From the NCBI RefSeq assembly GCF_949987535.1, contig NC_080075.1:2728001-2792000 (forward strand): a stretch of DNA of 64,000 bases, read 5' to 3'. The translations under genes were made by a program, and so were the position numbers. The notes below the pieces were generated by a model. It was not told where the DNA came from. It saw only the letters and a list, made by a program, of their open reading frames with translations, and did no database searches. Numbering within the stretch: position 1 is the first letter of the stretch; each line of letters begins with the position of its first letter. The stretch is from Balaenoptera acutorostrata. Its lineage: Eukaryota; Chordata; Mammalia; Artiodactyla; Balaenopteridae. Shown here one piece after another: positions 23,320-34,252 of this stretch.

Positions 23320-26300
23320 TCTTGATTTCTACTCTCCCTTCTTTAACATACTTGCCTGAGAAGCAAATCCACAAAGACGAGGCAGCAATGTGTCATATTC
23401 CAAAACCAGATTGTCAAAGCCTAATTCAGAGTTGTGTTCCCAGGGGACCCCAGCTCTGGGGTTTAAAATCTGAAATCACTTGTCCAAATGCCACTGTGTA
23501 TTTATGGGAGCGGTTAAGGCTGTTTGAGTATCCTCCTCTCCAGTGTTTGTGGGTCAGCGAGTGGCCAAAGCAGGACTCACCCCTGTAAGTTCACAGAGAT
23601 GTCAAACCCGGACGAGCAGAAGAGCCCATCTTTATGACCGACAGGTCAACTTAAAGACTGAAGATGAACCATCAAAATATTGTTTTCCAAAAAGTTATAC
23701 ATTTATTTAAAACTCTTGAATCCCCGCACATTTCAAGGGATGTAGTATTACATTATTGCTAAAACGTATGGAAATTTTATGTCAGACATGAAAGGCATTC
23801 TATTTCCTTTTAAAAGAAATGCTTTCACAGTCTGTGTTTCAAAAATGTCATCTGGGTTAGAAATTTGGTTATGTCCTTCCTTGGTAGGGTTCAGAAATAC
23901 TTTTAAAGCTCTAAATATTTCCAAACTATAAGGAAATAGCTTTAAAACATTTCAAGTTGTTTTATAGTTTAGATAATTCACAAAGTTTCGAGCTATGCAG
24001 TCGTTTTCATTATATCTCTAATGCATCATTCACTTGGCTACAGTTACATGATTTCCCTGTAATTTTTTGACACATTATCTTCTCCATGTTTCTCTGCGGC
24101 TTTCTTTGACCCAGTAACCAGACTGTCCTGTGTGTGACTGCATTCCCCGGTTGCCATCTCTGAAGACACTTTTTCCCGTCTTTACATCATCACCCTTTAC
24201 CTCAACACCCTGTATTTCTCTTTATCTCTGACCCTTTTCTTGGGGACCTCAAGTGATGGAATGAGCAGGGTCTGACAGGTTGATGCAGACACGATGCTTT
24301 TCTGGATCTCCGAGGGCTGATCCCTGAGGCTCTGTACTTCCATGTGCCCTGCAAGTGTGGAGGAGGGAACAGAACACTCGGGCTGGGAAGGGATGGGGCA
24401 CAAACACGGGGCCCCGCAGCATGAGGACACCCCTCACTTCCCTGACCTCTCTGTGTCTCTGATTTAACACCTGGGCAGGTTCCTCCTCACCTGGTACCCC
24501 TCCCTGAAGCACGGGGAGCGCCCATCGCAAGGGCCAGAGAAGGAGCTGAGTCCTCGGTGATCACCCCCCGCGGCACCCAGCGCTCCCAGCAAAGTGTGCA
24601 AAGTCAGCGAAACGCTCTCTGCAGGGAAAGCACCCTTGTCCACAGCTGCCCACCCACTGTGGGCACAGAGAGGAGGCCAGCCCGCCCGAGAGGGGCTCTG
24701 CCTGCGGACCCCCGTCTCCCAGCATCATGACCAGTGCTGGAGCAACCGTCCCGGGGTGGCTTCAACCCTGCTCAAAGGCTCCACTTCCTTCCCACGTTCC
24801 CAACCCTGATGCTCAGCTACTCCTCGAAAACGAAACGTGGGAACCTCTGGTTTGGTTTCTGGGCCTTTTCGTCGGAGGACAATGTCCTGAGGTCACCTCT
24901 GTGTCCGTGTGTCTCTGTGCCACAGGGTCCCGGCGCCTCTGGAGGCCCCTCTGCTCACAGGGCTGGAACAGAGGTCAGGCCAAGGTCATTCGCTTTCTAG
25001 CGGAAGCCTTTATCATCCCGTATGAGTTTGGTTTCTTTTTGTCCTTATTTGTCCCGGGAGACGCTTTCCTGCTCGCTGACTCTCCCACCCCCGGCTCCCC
25101 TCCCTCCCCCTCTGTTTCTGCCATTTACAGTCAAAAACCTGTCCTTGGAAATCTAACCACAGCCAATCAGTGCGTGCTCAGGGGGACCTGGCTTCAGATT
25201 TTCTGGGTTCCGGAAAGTCACAAAGCCCACCTGACACATCTGCTCTTTTCCTGGCTGTGGGCAAACCCCGAAAAAGAGGAGATATTCATCACGTGGGTTT
25301 AGCTATACTCTGCTCCTAGTTAACAATAATCAGAATGGTGTGACTCTGAATGTTCCAGAATCACATCACAGGAGGTTTCGTGCATCAGATGTCTCGGCAT
25401 ATTCAACATGTAAGAGCCCAGATGGAAAGACCTTGAAACCGGCCGAGATACCGGTAGAGCGACAGGCCCACTAGAGGGGCAGCTGGTCACGCAGAGGGTT
25501 TAGAATTCTCCAGAAAGCCCTCTTCTGTCCGAAAGTTACCATAAATAGGAAGCTTGCACGAAGCCAGAAATAAAATGAAAGAGAGGAGGGTGCGCTTTCC
25601 CAGGGGCTCGGGCCAGGGTCAAGTGGCCAGTCAGCCAAAAAGCGTCCACTCGCACAAGAGTCTGGCTGCTCCCCAGGCCTCGCCTCTCTGGACGGCCCCT
25701 CGCCTGCCTTCAGCACCCTCTTTCCAGCCCTCCTCGGGGACCACGGCCACGGGCCCTCGGAGAAGCAGCTGGCTGCTAAGAGCTGGCTGCCGGGAGGGCA
25801 CGGGAGAAGCAGGCGGTGATGCAGAGATGCAGGGCAGGCTGGTCCCCTCCTGGGGCAGCCGCGTGCCTGGGGAGGCTGCTCCCGGGACAGAGGGGGCCGA
25901 TCGGCAGCCCCCCACCCTCGGAAAGCTCCAGGGTGTCTTGAGAAAAGCATCCCGGGGCCCGTCCATCCCAGGCTGCCCGTCTGGAGGCGTGTCCCAGCAT
26001 CCGGAGCCGGAGTCGGGCCCTGAGTCATGAGGAGAGGCCGTCATGCGTCCTTTCTAAATAAAGACAAACTCTGCTGTGGGTGAGGAGAGAGCCTTTGAGG
26101 GAACTGAGCCTGCTTCCAACCTCTGCAAAAACAGTATATCCCTGGATTGAGAGAATTACGCTCGGATGTTCACAGCATCCACGGAAAAGGGCACTCACTA
26201 GAGAGAGCGGAAGACACTGCCCTCTGGGGTCCAGTCTGCCTGTGGTCAGCCAACAGCTTAAGGATAAAAAAGCTACACGTCAACTCGCGGCCATGATTCC

Positions 26301-26787
26301 TTCCCTAGTTGCACTAGTTGGCCAGGCCCTTATGCCAGTCCTAGCCACACAGAGACAGAGTCCGTCGACTTGATAGAAAGATGAAGTGGGAAAGGCAGAT
26401 CTTGGGTGGCCCAGGAATGAGGAGCTGGGTGTCAAGAAGGAAAGAAACCTTGGCTGGGGAGGAGGAGATGCGATTGAAGACAGACTCCCAGGGTCCCCCG
26501 CGGCCTGTGCCAGATCTCGCCGTGACAGCATTACCTGTAACCTGGCACGAAGTGAAGCCCTGGAGGGATTTAACGTCTACATGATTTGTTTGTTAATATT
26601 TCAATATTGCTGTTGGGACCTGGGAAATTCATGGCGTTTTAGGGTTGCCTTCCTGCCCCTGGTTTCAAGAAGAATCAGCCATCTGCTTCTCACCTGCCTT
26701 CCAAGAGGTTCTTCCGAGGAAGCACAGCCCCACGGGATGGATCTGGGAGGGCGTGGGTCACCTGGCCCAGCCGTGATGATTTGCAAG
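23320..26787. other. Unique sequence; AT-rich then GC- and CpG-rich, no gene recognised
   Basis: The first kilobase is AT-rich. From 24500 it becomes GC-rich, and 25650-26040 holds many CpGs. Open frames here (24727-25302, and 25471-26028 on the minus strand) have low-complexity, proline- and glycine-rich translations. They have no known domain and no supporting splice structure. Confidence 0.4.
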
Positions 26788-27208
26788 AGTCACACAGCTG
26801 CCAGTGGTAATAAGGCCAAGTAAAGGCATGATTAGAACAGCATCTGGGGACTTCCCTGGTGGTCCAGTGCTTGGGAATCCATCTTGCAATGCAGGGGACA
26901 CCGGTTCGGTCCCTGGTCGGGGACCTAGGATTCCCACATGCCGTGGGGCAACTAGGCCCACGTGCCACAACTAGAGAGAGGCCTGCACGCTGCAGTGAAG
27001 GATCCCGTGTGCCCCAGCTAAGACACGATGCAGCCAAAAAATAAATAAATATTCAAAAAAAAAAAAAGGACGGCATCTGGCCATTCCCACCAGGCCATCC
27101 TAGAAAACACTTCAGAAGAGCTTGCAATCATGAAAGCCCCAGAAAGGCTATAATAAGGATGGCACTGAGCCAAAAAGTAAAGCAGCGTGGGCACATTAAG
27201 AAGGAAAC
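26788..27208 (+). repeat. Inverted duplication, arm A (SINE-bearing)
   Basis: Once the SINE and one TSD copy are removed, this arm matches the reverse complement of 27648-27788. The first 87 bases match at 83 positions. The next 54, from 27155, match at about 46. Arm A also has about 46 bases (27108-27153) that arm B lacks. The start of the arm (AGTCACACAGCTGCCAGTGG) resembles an antisense MIR, but the close match between arms shows a much younger duplication. Confidence 0.85.
26848..27067 (+). mobile_element. CHR-type SINE inside arm A
   Basis: The head is GGGACTTCCCTGGTGGTCC, the B box is CCGGTTCGGTCCC, and the tail is AATAAATAAATATTC plus an A-run. The target-site duplication is GAACAGCATCTGG (26835-26847) and GGACGGCATCTGG (27068-27080). 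The other arm of the inverted duplication shows the undisturbed site, GAACAGCATCTGGCCATTCC when read on the minus strand. That independently confirms the insertion point. Confidence 0.95.
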
Positions 27209-27328
27209 TGGAGGACAGGTGGGCAACCTGGTGAGGTGAGATGTGGTCCCTGCAGCCCTGCTGAACCTCGACACCACCTTCTGTGTAAAGAGATGGAAAG
27301 CAATCGTCCTTCCAATGCAGGAGAGTTT

Positions 27329-27471
27329 TTTGTTGTTGTTTTGTTTTGTTTTGTTTCTTTGTGGCCACGCCACATGGCATGCAGGATCTTAGTTCCCCAA
27401 CCAGGGATCGAACCTGTGCCCCCTGCAGTGGAAGCGCAGAGTCCTAACCACTGGATGACCACGGAAGTCCC
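27329..27471 (-). mobile_element. CHR-type SINE, minus strand
   Basis: Read on the minus strand it starts GGGACTTCCGTGGTCATCC. It has a B box within CAGGTTCGATCCC and ends in a degenerate CAAAAC-type tail, seen here as TGTTTTGTTTTG. It lies in the spacer between the two inverted arms. I found no clear target-site duplication. Confidence 0.85.
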
Positions 27472-27491
27472 AACATGAAATCGCGGATATA

Positions 27492-27855
27492 CAGTTGACT
27501 TTCGAACAACTCAGGAGTTAGGAGTGTTGACCCCCCATGCAGTCAAAAATCCAAGGATAACTTTACAGTTGCCCCTCCTTATCTGAGGGGCCATGTCCTT
27601 CGATTCACCCAACCTCGGATCATGTAGTACTATAGTACGGATTTAGTGTTTCCTTTTTAATGTCCCTACGCTACTTTATTTTTTTGTTCAGTGCCATCCT
27701 ATTTTCTAGGATGGCCTGGTGGGAATGGCCAGATGCTGTTCTAATCGTACCTTTACTTTGCCTTGTTACCACTGGCAGCTGTGTGACTTATGCAAAAAAA
27801 TCTGAGTATAAGTGGACCCACACAGTTAGAACCCCTGTTATTCAAGGGTCAACTG
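27492..27855. mobile_element. Tigger-type DNA transposon remnant (TA target site) with foreign insert
   Basis: Terminal inverted repeats are CAGTTGACTTTCGAACAA on the left and TTCAAGGGTCAACTG on the right. TA precedes the left end, and CG, possibly a decayed TA, follows the right. The interior shows the family's CCAAGGATAACTTTACAGTT, CTCGGATCATGTAGTACT and AGTATAAGTGGACCCACAC blocks. About 140 bases at 27648-27788 are foreign to the element and are the inverted copy of 26788-27208. Confidence 0.75.
27648..27788 (-). repeat. Inverted duplication, arm B (empty-site copy inside a Tigger element)
   Basis: This 141-bp block is the reverse complement of arm A without the SINE and without a 46-bp piece. 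It sits in the interior of the Tigger-type element at 27492-27855. That is where the element's consensus would run directly from its GTAGTACT region to the AAAAAAATCTG region. Confidence 0.85.
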
Positions 27856-27859
27856 CGTT

Positions 27860-28710
27860 TGAAAACTCTTCATAGTCTGTGAAGTGTGATTTGAGTACCG
27901 GTATTTAAAATACAGGTTTGTGCTTGAACTTGCACATCTGAAGGTTGACACTAGAAACACATGATTTCCCAGTCAATTTGCAAATGTTGCCAGAGAACTA
28001 GTTGCACAAAAATGAGATACACAAGCCTGCAGGTCTACTCTTAGTATCTGCCCGCCCAGGGGAAGATGAGAGAAGACTTACCCAGCACACGTCTAAATAT
28101 TCAATTTCTAAACCATGCTAACTGTGGAGCAGGTTCCGGCCTTCTACCTCTCTATCGACCTGGGAGGCCACCTTCCAAGCTAAGAGCTCAGCTTCCTCAG
28201 CCGTCGTGCCAGCACGACGTGCCAATCTCGCAGCTGCTCCCCGTCTCTCTCCACCCTGGCCCTGCCTCAGCAGGACCAAGGCCTGAGCACATCACACGCC
28301 TCAGCCGCATGTCCGAAGCCCGTGCACACCACTCGCAAGCTGCTGCTGCCCTAACCAGGCAGATGCGCTGGGAGGGCATGCCTGTGAAGCCCACAGGTGA
28401 CAAGAGACGCCACCAGATGCCATCTTGGGGACACTCCTGCCTGTCCCAGCTCCCAAGTGCTGCTGGGAGCAGGGCGGCCAAGGTCACCGACCTGAAAAAG
28501 ACGTCTGGAATAAATTATTCAGGGGAAAGGCAGGTTTTAAAGTACCATATGGAGAACAATACAATTTTTGTTACAGAAAAAACAGAGTGAGACATCTGGA
28601 AATATATACACCAAAATCTGTGATCTTCATTATCCTTTAAATAAGGCTATTTCTACTCCTATCTCTCCTCAAAAGCAATTATTTTTGAGTGCTACTGTAG
28701 TGTGACACTA
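27860..28710. other. No gene recognised
   Basis: An open frame of 174 codons at 28066-28590 (+) reads like random GC-moderate sequence. I recognise no domain and would not call it a gene. Confidence 0.4.
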
Positions 28711-28932
28711 AGATGGATAGATAGATAGTAGATAGATACATAGATAGATGATGGATAGATAGGTAGATAGATAGATGATAGATAATAGATTGACGATGGA
28801 TAGATAGATCATAGATAGATAATAGATCAATGATGGATAGATAAATAGATGATAGACAGATAGATAGATGATAGATGGATAGACAGATGATAGATGGATA
28901 GATAGATGATAGATGGATAGTTAGATAGATGG
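28711..28932. repeat. (GATA)n / (GATG)n microsatellite
   Basis: This is about 220 bp of imperfect GATA units interspersed with GATG, GACA and TAGATGATAGAT variants. An open frame on the minus strand runs through it and yields a meaningless YLSIYHLSIH-type repeat. Confidence 0.97.
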
Positions 28933-28935
28933 TAG

Positions 28936-29739
28936 AGATTCAAGTATAATAATATATTGTATTTCACAACTAGGGGAGGCACACAAATGATGGACATATC
29001 TGAGGAATATTCTCGACAGGTGATGACTGACCTGCGGTCGGAGGGGCTGGGGATGGAGAAGGAGGTACACAGACACCCGTTCTCCGTCTTGTTATGAACA
29101 ACATCATAAATAACGTGGATAACAAAACAGCGTGTGCATACGTTGGAGGATGGGTGAGCAAATGCCGGGAGAGAGCGGGGCCAAAGGCAGGAAGGGCGGC
29201 TGGACCAGTGGAAGAAGAGCGTGTGCAAACAGACTGAACCCACCGCAGCCGGCAGCACAGCCCGCCGAGAGCAAGTGTGGCTGGAGGAGATTTCAGGGCA
29301 GAGCAAGCAGACAGGTGACGAGGCTGCAACTAGGCTGCCCTTTCCACAGACGCACGTATCTGCTGAACCAGAATGAGTCCGAGGAAAGGGGCCAGGAATC
29401 ACGCGATGGCCTCTGCCCTCATGACCGCTGGGCCGGGCATTGCCAGGGCTGTGGCTGGGGGGTCTCATACCTGAAGCAAGAAATAATAGAGGGTGAAGAC
29501 CCTGAAATAATGACAGGTTTGGGCATGAGAACTTTCAAAGCAGCATTTTAGTTGAAAGGAAAGAAAGTCAAAATATGATGGGCTGGTGCGGAAAATAATG
29601 TAACACCACCACACCACCCCCAGACTGGGGCAGAAATTGCAGATATAATTTAAGTGCCTTTGGTTCCCTGTTCTCCCTCCCCTCCTTCCCTCACTAGAGA
29701 TAAACAACTTAGGGACTGCTCTTAGGGACTGCTTTTCCT
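28936..29739. other. No gene recognised
   Basis: Unique sequence. I see no repeat or gene I can name. Confidence 0.4.
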
Positions 29740-30731
29740 GACCATGTTTTGATATTTTTTCTATAGAAACTACTGTTTGGAGTAATTTTGAATAATTAAT
29801 ATTGATTTAAGTGATGTAATTTTGCAACTTGCCTTTTTCCCATGAGCTTGGCGTTATATTTTTGGCACTTGCTCATGACGAAATATGTTCCATTAACTTT
29901 CCCTCCTGTAGAGAACACATCGTATTCCGCTATATAAATATATTACAGTCTACCCATTTCCTGTTGAGAGACATTTAGATTTTTCCTTTCTTTTGCTGAT
30001 ACAGACACCATACAATGACCATCTTTACATATCTTCCATTGCGCATGTATGAGATTTTCTCCAGGTTAGAACTCTTACAGTAATGCTACTGGTTGGGAGA
30101 ATATTCGTACATCTTCACCTGGACCAAATATCGCCCAGCTGCTCAGCAAAGTTGCTGAGCTGATTTATATTATACTTCTGCCAGGAGCTCAAGAATTCCC
30201 ATTTCTCTACATGGTCATCAATACTTGTTGGCTATAAACTAATTCACTGTAATTTAATTATTTTCCTGATTACTGATTACTAGTGAATAACCATATATAC
30301 TTATTAACTACGCAGCTTTCCTTTTCTGTGTTTTCCCCATTCATATCCTTTGCCTGTTTCTCTCTTGGTCTGTTGATATCTTATTGATTTGTAGAAATTT
30401 TGTTTCTATAGTAGATTCTAAGTTTTTTCTGGTTATATGAATTGCAAGTCTCTTTCTAACTTGTGGCTTGTCTTTTCACTTAGTTTATGTCTTTTCACAT
30501 AAAAGTTTTCACCTACCTGTAGTGAAGTACATCAGCCTCTCCCTTTCAGTTTTGGGTGTATTTGGTCACATTTTAAAATATCCTTTCCTATTCTGATGGC
30601 ATAAAGATATTTTCCCATATTTTCTTCTGAATGTTTTAAAGTTTTGTTGTTTGCATTTAGAGTTTTTAATACCTCTGGAAGGAGTCTATTTCCCCTACAT
30701 TGATAGTTAATTTTCCCAAACACCATTTATT
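29740..30731 (-). mobile_element. Old L1M-type LINE, antisense, left part
   Basis: Antisense L1 features appear in the right order. They are CTACCCATTTCCTGTTGAGA, ATATCCTTTGCCTGTTTCTC, GATATCTTATTGATTTGTAG, GTGGCTTGTCTTTTCACTTA, and finally ACACCATTTATTGAATAGTC. The element is interrupted by a SINE and resumes at 31102. Confidence 0.75.
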
Positions 30732-30746
30732 GAATAGTCCATCCTT
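30732..30746 (+). repeat. Target-site duplication of SINE at 30747
   Basis: GAATAGTCCATCCTT is repeated exactly at 31087-31101. It is part of the interrupted L1. Confidence 0.95.
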
Positions 30747-31086
30747 GGGACTTCCCTGGTGGTGCAGTGGTTAAGAATCCACCTGCCAATGCAGGGGACA
30801 CGGGTTCGAGCCCTGGTCCGGGAAGATCCCACATGCTGTGGAGCAACTAAGCCCGTGCACCACAACTACTGAGCCTGTGCTCTAGAGCCCGCGAGCCACA
30901 ACTACTGAGCCCGTGTGCCACAACTACTGAAGCCCGCGCACCTAGAGTCTGGGCTCCGCAACAATGAGAAGCCCGCGCACCGCAAGGAAGAGTAGCCCCT
31001 GCTCACCGCAGCTAAAGTCCATGCACAGCAATGAAGACCCAACGCAGCCAAAAATAAAGTTAAATAAATTTATTTTAAATAAAAAA
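30747..31086 (+). mobile_element. CHR-type SINE (long form) nested in old L1
   Basis: This is a long-form SINE with the GGGACTTCCCTGGTGG head, B box GGGTTCGAGCCC, and four CCACAACTACTGA-type units. It ends in an AAATAAATTTATTTTAAATA tail. It is inserted in the antisense L1M and framed by an exact 15-bp target-site duplication. Confidence 0.96.
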
Positions 31087-31101
31087 GAATAGTCCATCCT
31101 T

Positions 31102-31280
31102 TATCCAGTGTGTAATGCTGTCTCTGTCATACCTCCAAGTTTCCATATGCTTGAGTCTTGGATTCTCTGTTCTATTCCATTGATCTTTTTGTGTACACTT
31201 TGTAATATTTATTTTTTGTAGGGCAAGTCTCCCAACTTTTTTATCTTGAATTTTTATGTTCTTAGGTTTAGAAATGTTTA
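31102..31280 (-). mobile_element. Old L1M-type LINE, antisense, right part
   Basis: This is the continuation after the SINE. GATTCTCTGTTCTATTCCAT followed by TGATCT is the antisense of the conserved L1 ORF2 string containing AGATCAATGGAACAGAAT. Beyond about 31280 the match fades. Confidence 0.7.
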
Positions 31281-31829
31281 CAAAATCTGGTCACATTTTT
31301 CTGTTTCCTTTAGGACTATGGCAAAGCATCAGTTAGGAATCTTTCTCTTCTATGGTACAAAAGGTGCCTCTATTTTAAGCAAAAAGAAGTGGGAAAAAGA
31401 TTCTTTTGGAAAGATATGGGTCTCACAGAATTGTTAGGAAGGAAACTGAGACCCAGCTTAGATGCAAGATGTCTTGTCAGATGCAAGACAGTCCCAGGAG
31501 ACCAAGCAGGAGGAAACAGGGACCCAGAGTGGCCTGGAGGCTGGTGGAAGTGCCACCTCCCTGCTCAGCGGATGGGAAATGGACCCTCGGTGGGCATAAC
31601 TGAGTCGACCTCATAGGACCGGCCTTTTACACACAGGAGGTTGCCCTAAAACAGGGTGATTTTATTTGATATTGAACCACTCCAATTTTCATTAGCCAAT
31701 AGACAAAAAGACCCTGAAATCATGTCATCGAGAAGGACAAGCATATTTGACTTGTTCCCCTATGTATCAGGTATAGACAAATAGCGAATTCAAGTCAGCC
31801 GGGTGAAATGATTTTTATATTGGTTCAAA
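31281..31829. other. No gene recognised
   Basis: This may include further decayed L1. No gene is seen. Confidence 0.35.
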
Positions 31830-32005
31830 CAGGGGTTCTTAATCCTCTATGTGTATTAGAATCACCTGGGAAGCTTTCAAAACTTATTGATCTCCTCGGC
31901 TCTCCACAGACCAATTACATCAGAATCTCTGGGGGTGTGGCCTCAACTTCGGGACTTCTTTAAACGCCGCCCCCTTCAATCCAGTGATGCTGACAGGTGG
32001 CCCGG
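31830..32005. mobile_element. MER-type non-autonomous hAT remnant
   Basis: CAGGGGTTCTTAATCCTC, TATTAGAATCACCTGGGAAG and ATCAGAATCTCTGGGGGTG are the usual blocks of a Charlie-type non-autonomous hAT element. The right end is uncertain. Confidence 0.6.
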
Positions 32006-33137
32006 GCTGGGAGGCGGGGGGCTAAAAGGATGCAGCTGTGCTAGCAACCAATTCCAGGTGAGAGCACCTCCATCTCTGACCCGCCCAGTAGCCCCATCAC
32101 ACTAATTAAAAAGAGGCATTGGTAACTCGACTCTGTTTCATAACTGCATCGTCTATCAGTGGAAGCGAAGGCTGGTGAAAGACACATGCTTCAGACACAC
32201 TTAAATAATCTTGATGAGCTGTACCAGGCTATAATAGTGTTTGTAGTGAAATAATGGTGCCTGCAACCGGCTTCTCTCTCGAGGGCAATGTTAATTTTTG
32301 TTGTCCTTCATATACCTGAGGGGGAAAAAGTCATGTTTTGAAGAGAACTCATATTGAATAATAGACTTATAATTTAAGGAGATAAAAGACTCCTTTCACC
32401 AAAGATGTAATATACCAATCTTTATTTTCATCGGGAGAAAACCATGCTGATAGACTTAATTACGGTAAACAGTTTGGCAATTAAATTCTCTCAGAACAAG
32501 ATCTGAGTAATTCTGATGGCAAGGGAGCAGCTGCTCCTGAGGCGTATTTTTCTTCTTCAAATTTGAGTGATTTAATTCTTTAGTATTGGTTAGAGCTCCT
32601 GGCTTCCAGGAGAGAGTATCCTTGGAAACATTTTATAGAGTTCTCTGGATGAATTTAAAGTGGATTACTTAGTTTAATCATATTCCTACAAAGATGTGTG
32701 TTTCCATAATCTTTTTCCAAAAGCCATACTTTGATGAACATCCTCAGACGTATCTGTGTTACTGATCCCAGTACCTGAGCCCATACTGTACACGTTATTC
32801 GTGGTGTGCTGGAGACATTTAATAACCAATTCTCCTGGGGAAAAAATCTTGGTACATAGTGATTTCTGTTGTGTAAGTGCTCCCACTAGCCGATTTAATT
32901 TCAAGCTACCAAATTGAGGCCACTTATCACAGAGTTGGGAAGAGTAGCGTCCAACACATAATAATTCTACTGTACAGATGTGTGTCGATAGGTGTATCGA
33001 TAGATGTATGTATCTCAAGAGTAAAACTTGAGGACATAGATAATAGTAAAATATAATAAATAAGGAGAACGTGGTGAGTTTTGGGTGTTTATTACCTCTG
33101 ATTTTAATGTGCTTTATTAATTAAAATGGATACAGTT
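32006..33137. other. AT-rich unique sequence, possible conserved non-coding element
   Basis: No gene or nameable repeat. The part at 32130-32690 has little repeat character and many TAAT and ATTA-type motifs. It would be a reasonable place to look for conservation, but I cannot judge conservation from one sequence. Confidence 0.35.
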
Positions 33138-33834
33138 TAATTTTTAATAGATTTTATTTTTTAGAGCCCTTTTAGGTTCACAGCAAAATTGAGAGGAAGG
33201 CACAGGATTTTCCCACATACCCTCTCCCCCGACCCCGCTCACACAGCACCCCCATTATCAGCATCCTCTGCCGGATGGTACATTTGTTACAACTGATGAA
33301 CCTGCATGGGCACGTCATCACCCAGAGCCCATTGTTTACGTTTGGATTCACTCCTGGTGTTGTGTAATCTATAGGTTTGGACAAATATATGATGACATGT
33401 ATCCACCACTATAGTATCATACAGAGTAGTTTCACTGCCCTAAAAATCCTCTGCTCTGCCTGTTCATCCCTCCCTCCCCCCAGTCCCTGGCAATCCCTGA
33501 CCTTTTTATTGTCTCCATAGTTTTGCCTTTTCCAGAATGTCACAGAGTTGGAATCATAGTGTGTGGACTTTTCAGATTGTCTTCTTTCATTTAATAAAAT
33601 GCATTTAGGTCCCTCCATGTCTTTTCATGGTTTGATACTCATCTCTTTTTGGCACTGAATAATATTCCATTGTCTGGATGCACCACAGTTTATTTATTCA
33701 CCACCTACTGAAGGACATCTTCGTGGCTTCCAAGTTTTGGTGATTATAAATAAAGCTGCTATAAACATCTGTGCGCAGGTTTTCAACTCATTCGGAGAAA
33801 TACCAAGGGGTGTGATTGCTGGATACATAGTTAA
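33138..33834 (-). mobile_element. L1MB-type LINE 3' region, antisense
   Basis: The text follows the antisense L1MB 3' region closely. Blocks are TAGATTTTATTTTTTAGAGC, GGTTCACAGCAAAATTGAGA, TGGTACATTTGTTACAACTG, TTTTGCCTTTTCCAGAATGT, ATAATATTCCATTGTCTGGA and AAATACCAAGGGGTGTGATT. It stops abruptly where a younger L1 begins. Confidence 0.85.
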
Positions 33835-34252
33835 TTTTTTTTTAACATCTTTATTGGAGTATAATTGCTTTACAGTATTGGTTAGTTTCTGCTGTATAAC
33901 AAAGTGAATCAGCTATATGCATACGTATATCCCCATATCTCCTCCCTCTTGCGTCTCCCTCCCACCTTCCTTATCCCACCCCTCTAGGTGGTCACAAAGC
34001 ACCGAGCTGATCTCCCTGTGCTATGCGGCTGCTTCCCCCTAGCTATCGATTTTACATTTGGTAGTGTATATATGTCCATGCCAATCTCTCACTTCATCCC
34101 ATCTTACCCTTCCCCCTCCCCGTGTCCACAAGTCCATTCTCTACATCTGCGTCTTTATTCCTCCCCTGCCCCTAAGTTCATCAGAACCATTTTTTTTTAG
34201 ATTCCATATATATGTGTTAGCATACGGTATATGTTTTTCTCTTTCTGACTTA
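33835..34252 (-). mobile_element. Younger 5'-truncated L1, minus strand
   Basis: The T-run leads into AACATCTTTATTGGAGTATA and the whole 3' untranslated region in antisense. It ends with GATTCCATATATATGTGTTA, the end of ORF2, and CTTTCTGACTTA. It abuts the older L1MB on the left, and no target-site duplication is visible. A deletion at insertion is likely. Confidence 0.9.

Noticed and set aside
25471..26028. 185-codon open frame, minus strand, with a plus-strand partner
   Set aside because: GC-rich and CpG-rich sequence gives open frames on both strands. I recognise no domain.
28711..28932. Regular spacing that could suggest a CRISPR-like array
   Set aside because: It is a simple GATA microsatellite in a mammalian genome. 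There are no distinct spacers.
28827..29468. 213-codon open frame, minus strand
   Set aside because: Its C-terminal part is translated GATA microsatellite (YLSIYHLSIH), so it is not a plausible protein.
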